Source: Rostrohypoxylon terebratum (lineage: Eukaryota > Ascomycota > Sordariomycetes > Xylariales > Hypoxylaceae). Taken from it: a stretch of DNA of 12,399 bases. The translations under genes and the position numbers were made by a program. Under the pieces are notes generated by a model. That model did not search any database. It saw nothing but the letters and a program-made list of their open reading frames with translations, and was not told the DNA's origin. Positions within the stretch are counted from its first letter, which is position 1. Every line of letters starts with the position of its first letter. Where the stretch lies: positions 1-12,399 of the forward strand of contig MU386109.1 in the NCBI GenBank assembly GCA_022497145.1. The letters are read 5' to 3'. Shown here piece by piece: positions 8,901-12,399 of the stretch.

Positions 8901-9753
8901 CGCATATGCCACGAATAACAAGACAAGGGAAGTGATTCATCAGTCCTGCCGCCTCCATCTCAAAGCATAAAACATCTTTTTCGGTTGCGAGTTGATCTCG
9001 AATTAAAGCGTCCTGCATTAACTGGTTTGCCGATGCAATAAGCCCATAATGGATTGCGGGGTTATCCTCATTTGCGGATCTCGGGCTTCTCCGATTCAAT
9101 CTAGATTCGTCGTCACCGCATACGGCTGCGCAGCTCTCCTTGTCGCCTCCAGCGTGAGTAAAAGAAGACTTGTAAAGCCTGTCGGTGCTAGGGTCTGGTC
9201 GTTGGTACTTGTCTTGTAGTCTTGGATTCTTGCAAAGGATTGCTGTGATGGTATCTTCAAATTGGTGGCCTTTCCTTTCGTATTTGGCTCTGAGCTTTTG
9301 CATGGCTCCTAGCATAAGTATCGGTGGCTGGTTTAGGAATCCGGTGATGATAAATTTCTTGTCTTGTATGGTTTTTCCATAGTCGTACTGGAACACGCCT
9401 CCACTGTTGTAGCCAGCAGAGCTGACTACAATGTCGCCTAAGCGGATGTCGTAGTTCTGACTCGGCGCACCACCACCGATGCCTACCATAAGACCGATCC
9501 TCACGTTCGGGAAGCTGCGTACCATGTCTCTAGCAACAGTCGCAGCACTGACAAGTCCATATTGCCAATGTGGCAATGAAGCGATGACCACGTTGTGCTT
9601 TCCGATTCGGCCTAGGGTATAGGTGTTATTGTCGTTGTGCCCCACGAAGTCGATGTCTTCTTCATGCTCTTCGTCGAGGAACTCTAGAGCGGCAACGTAT
9701 TCAGTATGTACTGCACAAATCCAACCAATCGTATAGTTGTTAAGGTCCGACAT
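5915..9753 (-). CDS. NLR-like STAND receptor: PNP_UDP - NACHT - ankyrin repeats
   Basis: Three exons: 9753-8760, 8681-7853 and 7802-5915. Introns are 78 bp (8759-8682, GTTAGT...CAG, phase 1) and 50 bp (7852-7803, GTAAGA...ACAG, phase 2). Splicing joins ILSD|VQEDVKK and ADG|MFRWVSCQLDVLKNCL, both usual for the family, giving 1236 residues. Residues 1-325 are a PNP_UDP nucleoside phosphorylase/nucleosidase-like domain: ICAVHTE with Glu18, MVGIGGG (89-95), FEMEAAG (264-270) and RGICDYCD (281-288). These are equivalent to the purine-binding and catalytic Glu and Asp regions of MTAN-like enzymes. NACHT follows: Walker A GIPGCGKT (404-411), Walker B IVLDALDE (501-508), TSRPE (from 538), then a winged-helix-like region. 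From about 850 to the end are ankyrin repeats in a nearly identical array. The likely role is a cytoplasmic receptor: the repeats bind a ligand, NACHT oligomerises, and the PNP domain acts on a nucleotide or nucleoside to trigger defence or cell death, as in fungal incompatibility NLRs. Start: the ATG at 9753 is the only in-frame ATG before the domain. The function is inferred from architecture. Confidence 0.93.
5943..7057 (-). repeat. 99-bp tandem array encoding ankyrin repeats
   Basis: The plus-strand anchor TCCAGCAGCATCTGGA (or a one-base variant) starts at 5952, 6051, 6150, 6249, 6348, 6447, 6546, 6645, 6744, 6843, 6942 and 7041. That is twelve copies at exactly 99-bp spacing with no indel. 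Each unit encodes 33 residues with core GHEKIVQMLLDKGADVNAQ and GG.YGNAL.AAS. Differences concentrate at the pair before GH (SR, EG, YG or RE), E/K after GH, I/V, the residue before YGNAL (F, E or K) and Q/L before AAS. The low divergence shows recent homogenisation. Copy number is likely to vary between strains, and short-read assemblies may collapse it. Confidence 0.97.
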
Positions 9754-9772
9754 GGTTGGCCTAGCGGGATAC

Positions 9773-9842
9773 CTGAAGACCACTTATTAGGATACTAAAC
9801 AGATCATTGCAACAGATTCTGGTTATGATTCCCTAGGCTTAC
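9773..9842 (-). other. Possible 5' UTR intron of the NLR gene
   Basis: On the minus strand, CTAG|GTAAGC at 9842 and CTTCAG| ending at 9773 would define a 70-bp intron with a CCTAATA branch-like site close to the acceptor, 19 bp before the ATG. No ATG-started frame is fused through it, so it would be in the untranslated leader. This is inference from splice motifs only. Confidence 0.3.
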
Positions 9843-9960
9843 CTAGCCAGGCGCCGAGCACTGATATCAAGTCCGGTTGGTAAATTGCTCTGTGGCAGAG
9901 AGTGCCGCGAAGGAGAGGCGATAATGGAAATAATAAATAATTAAAGCTTCATGTATTCAA

Positions 9961-9997
9961 GAGGCTCTCGTTGAAAGGTGCAACGGGAGGGAGCCTC
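9961..9997. repeat. Imperfect inverted repeat (hairpin) in the divergent promoter
   Basis: The left arm GAGGCTCTCGTTG (9961-9973) and the right arm CAACGGGAGGGAGCCTC (9981-9997) are complementary over GAGGCTC/GAGCCTC and CGTTG/CAACG, around a 7-base loop. A few unpaired or mismatched bases lie in the middle. It could be a protein-binding palindrome, a transcript hairpin or a small mobile-element trace. Confidence 0.45.
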
Positions 9998-10608
9998 GCT
10001 GGGTTTGCTAGGCATATCAGATGGCGGTAGTCAGCCCTCGGCTATAAAAAATTGCAATGCCTGCTGATAAGCCAGCCTCCTGATGCCATGTGTAAGAAGA
10101 AGACTGGACAGCTGGGCGCGCCTCCATAGCTGAGATAGGCCGATCCCGTGCAGCTGTTGTGCACCTTCAAGGATATGCATCTTCTTTTATTGCTTTCGGT
10201 GAAGATGCTTGGTGCAGACGTGCTTATTCGGAGAGGTTTTACGACCTGCACCTGCACAGATTAGTGCGTGATAGTGGCTTTTGCATACATGGCTGAGCAT
10301 GCAATATATATTTATCGACAAGGGTGGGTAGGTGGTAAGTAGCATCGGAATTATCATTGCTGCCCAAGCATGAAAGCTACCTCTAATGATAGGTGAAGGT
10401 GTTATGACAACAATCGTGGCTTAAAGAGACTACGATTAAGGCGTTGTTGAATTTTAGCAAGGCATGCACGGGAATTTTAAACTTCCGTAGCGGGGGTGCC
10501 GATCCTTGTAAGCTTGCCTTTTTACACTATGCTTCATGTAAAATAGGCTTTAGTAATGATAAGGCTGCAAGTGCTCATATATTGCAATTAAGCTGTAATT
10601 TGAGGTTG

Positions 10609-10617
10609 TATATATAT
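10609..10617 (+). promoter_or_regulatory. TATA element of the DUF6594 gene
   Basis: TATATATAT lies about 116 bp upstream of the ATG at 10733, followed by a T-rich tract at about 10684-10706, a usual fungal core promoter and leader layout. The transcription start itself is inferred. Confidence 0.45.
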
Positions 10618-10732
10618 CAAAGCTGTCATATCGAACATTATAGCATAATCACAATTACAAGTTTAACCTAATATCCTCAACTTGTTTTTTTTTTTTTCTT
10701 TTCTTCAAACCACATTTCAGCATCTATTTATC

Positions 10733-11645
10733 ATGGAAACTTCGACACAACATCCTCAAAAAGCAGTACAGAAGTTTTGCAAGCATTGGCAGAGCGCTAC
10801 TGCTGACAACAACCTAACACTCCATGGATTTCGTCGGTTTAAAACCACCCACCTCCTTAATCTCCGCTTTCTTGAAGACGAAATTGCGGAGCTGGACCAC
10901 ACCATCTACCAAGCTGGTCTCGGCCTGGGACTAGATATTTCACCTACTGATAGACTTGGCCTAAAGCATAGCAAAAAGGATGCCCACGTCCCTGAGATAA
11001 GTGAGACCATTACTAGAGATCTAGTATTAAAACTTCGTGATTTACTCAAGCAATATGGTTCGTAACTACATCAGCCTTTCCATTCTGAAACTAATAAAAT
11101 TTGGGGTAATAGACGACTCTCTTGCCGCATTTAACAACATCATGTCCATGGAGACCTTCTCGCTTCTAGATGACGAGAGGCAGTCTAGTCTGCGAACCGA
11201 CCTAAGCCTACATGAGGTTTACAAGACTCGGCTGCTTAGGGTCGACCTTGGACCAAGATCCCGCACAGATCCTTTTCAGCGTTGGCTTCACAAATGGCTA
11301 CGCACATTCCGGTATTGGAGGCTGTCGAAGATAGCACAGGGAAATCCCGAAGCCTTAGCTTCTTTTAAAAAGGATCATCAATGGTCCTACCAGAACACTA
11401 CGTTGGCAGCTTACATTATTGGGCGTCTAATCACAACGGTGATTACGGCAATCTTTCTTATTATCCCCCTTGCTATTTTATCGCATCAGTCGCTTAAAGA
11501 TACACAGCTGGTAGTAATTTCTTCTAGCATTCTTATTTTCTCGTTTCTTGTGGCGGTCACGTTAAGAATATCTAATTTCGAGATGATGGCCGTGTCTGCT
11601 GCCTATGCGGCCTTGCTTTCAGCGTTTATGTCCAATGTATCTTAA
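10733..11645 (+). CDS. DUF6594 family membrane protein
   Basis: Two exons, 10733-11057 and 11113-11645. The 55-bp intron 11058-11112 starts GTTCGT, carries ACTAAT and ends ATAG, joining LLKQY|DDSLAAFNN in phase 1 and giving 285 residues. The start ATG follows a T- and C-rich leader; the frame upstream of it has no ATG. The family signature from known DUF6594 proteins is visible: an N-terminal FRRFKTTHLLNLRFLEDEIAELD helix region (about 38-60, the 'F.RF..L...NLL.LQ.EL..LE' motif), a central ...LKQYD segment, and then three hydrophobic helices at about 210-231, 240-261 and 265-283, ending AVSAAYAALLSAFMS. The soluble N-terminal part is probably cytosolic and anchored by the C-terminal helices. 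The biochemical function of DUF6594 is not known to me. It is divergent from the NLR gene, which may be coincidence. Confidence 0.82.
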
Positions 11646-11898
11646 GCCATAATATCAAAATCGATAATAAGACCGACCAGGTTAACTAAGCAATCAGACA
11701 GATCCAACTCGCGCATTTCGCCCGCAGGGAAAAGCAAGCTAGGACTTGTTCAATATAACCCTACCTGCAATCAGGACTGTGTTGGTATATCGGATGGGTG
11801 GTCTCTAGTTAAGCAACAACCTTGGTTTAGCGGGCAGTGACTTAGGCTCCCAGGGTTCTGACGACAGGCTACGTAGCTTCCTTATTGTTTCTCTAGAC

Positions 11899-12327
11899 CT
11901 ATGCCTCTATACTTTCGACACCTTGCTTTAACATAATCCCCCAGTGCTGTGATACACCTCCAGTACTTCGCTTCAATTTCTTCACAATCCATAACCACTC
12001 CTTTTTCTCCATCACCCACGCACGCAGTCGCGCCTCTTCGAGAGGCTCCCATCGCCTCTTATTAGGTATTGCGACACCGTTATTAGAAGACCCACTCTGG
12101 CAAGAAACAGAGTCGTCGCTATCTGTTTGGCTCCCATCGCTATCCTCGTCGGAACTGTCAATGCCACTTTCGTCATCATGACTCCCGTTATGTTCGCCAT
12201 TGTCAGATGTGAACACGTGATTCGGGTCAGATGTGTGGTCACGAACCTTAGCGTCATGAGCGCGGCCATAAGCTGTAGCCGGCTTTCCATAGGTGCGCCT
12301 TTGGGCAGGGCTCGGAACAACTACACG
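11899..12327 (-). CDS. Myb/SANT-like domain protein, 3' exon (5' end outside the window)
   Basis: The open minus-strand frame is 142 codons from 12327 to the TAG at 11901-11899. No in-frame ATG begins it; it is preceded by AATAG at 12332-12328, which looks like an intron acceptor, so the first exon should lie beyond the right edge. The segment begins RVVVPSPAQRRTYGKP, followed by a long acidic, serine-rich low-complexity stretch (DSSDEDSDGSQTDSDDS), then a C-terminal domain beginning KRRWEPLEEARLRAWV. Its three tryptophans plus WIVKKLKRSTGGVSQHW resemble the helices of fungal Myb/SANT-like DNA-binding domains. It is probably a nuclear regulator or chromatin-associated protein. It converges on the DUF6594 gene, whose stop is 253 bp away; nothing notable lies between. 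The domain call is from motif resemblance only. Confidence 0.6.
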   Translation of the reverse strand, partial: RVVVPSPAQRRTYGKPATAYGRAHDAKVRDHTSDPNHVFTSDNGEHNGSHDDESGIDSSDEDSDGSQTDSDDSVSCQSGSSNNGVAIPNKRRWEPLEEARLRAWVMEKKEWLWIVKKLKRSTGGVSQHWGIMLKQGVESIEA

Positions 12328-12360
12328 CTATTACACTGGTGTACACGCACGCCAAGCCAC

Positions 12361-12375
12361 TCAATTCAATTCAAT
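12361..12375. repeat. Short AATTC-type microsatellite
   Basis: Three tandem TCAAT units (TCAATTCAATTCAATT) lie in the presumed intron or upstream region of the Myb/SANT-like gene. No function is implied. Confidence 0.6.
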
Positions 12376-12399
12376 TACACTGACCCACTTTTAATTTTA

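Larger units (their letters stand above)
9754..10732. other. Divergent intergenic region between the NLR and DUF6594 genes
   Basis: About 980 bp separates two divergently transcribed genes. It holds the imperfect hairpin at 9961-9997, an AT-rich block about 9930-9955 upstream of the NLR, and a TATA and T-rich leader next to the DUF6594 gene. Two ~70-codon open frames here (10042-10257 minus, 10444-10671 plus) have no family resemblance and are not called as genes. Confidence 0.5.

Noticed and set aside
3323..9753. Idea that the sirtuin and the PNP-NLR form one NAD/nucleotide-depleting defence system
   Set aside because: They are about 1.7 kb apart with decayed DNA between, and the sirtuin resembles Hst-type deacetylases rather than defence NADases; nothing in the sequence links them.
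10042..10257. Minus-strand 71-codon ORF
   Set aside because: No family resemblance, intergenic position, and length within chance expectation.
10444..10671. Plus-strand 75-codon ORF just before the DUF6594 gene
   Set aside because: No recognisable domain; it overlaps the presumed promoter and TATA element.
12012..12320. Minus-strand 102-codon ORF overlapping the Myb/SANT-like exon
   Set aside because: Different frame from the one with the acidic stretch and conserved tryptophans; its composition looks like a frame shadow.

Overview
The window looks like nuclear DNA of a filamentous ascomycete, probably a Sordariomycete-type mould. The evidence is a set of short spliceosomal introns (48, 50, 55 and 78 bp, GT...AG, some with CTRAY-like branch points), pyrimidine-rich leaders, TATA elements, and gene families that are typically fungal. 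These families are an NLR-like PNP_UDP-NACHT-ankyrin protein, a DUF6594 membrane protein, an Hst-type sirtuin and a fungal SAM-like protein. No tRNA, rRNA, CRISPR array or intact transposon was seen.

Layout from left to right. 1-1456 shows no supportable gene. 1457-2245 (minus) is a gene for a SAM-like N-terminal protein that is interrupted by an in-frame TAG, with a TATA and pyrimidine-rich leader upstream (about 2480-2616). 2706-2912 (minus) is a small acidic ORF, possibly frameshifted. 3323-4252 (plus) is a two-exon sirtuin with its catalytic and zinc motifs present; an in-frame TAG falls inside the conserved C-terminal motif, and the homologous frame continues to 4375. 4376-5914 is gene-poor: one frame (4535-5232) is interrupted by several stops and may be decayed coding DNA, followed by AT-rich sequence. 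5915-9753 (minus) is the centrepiece, a three-exon, 1236-residue NLR-like gene ending in a near-perfect array of 99-bp ankyrin repeats. 9754-10732 is a divergent promoter region with an imperfect hairpin. 10733-11645 (plus) is a two-exon DUF6594 protein with three C-terminal membrane helices. 11899-12327 (minus) is the 3' exon of an acidic protein with a C-terminal Myb/SANT-like domain; its 5' end lies outside the window.

The NLR carries its own predicted effector (nucleoside phosphorylase/nucleosidase-like), switch (NACHT NTPase) and sensor (ankyrin array). This is the layout of fungal incompatibility or innate-immunity receptors. Its repeats are almost identical, and they differ mainly at a few surface-type positions, as expected for a fast-evolving recognition array maintained by repeat exchange. 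Together with two nonsense-interrupted genes and possibly decayed DNA nearby, the window reads as an accessory, rapidly evolving genomic compartment rather than housekeeping DNA.
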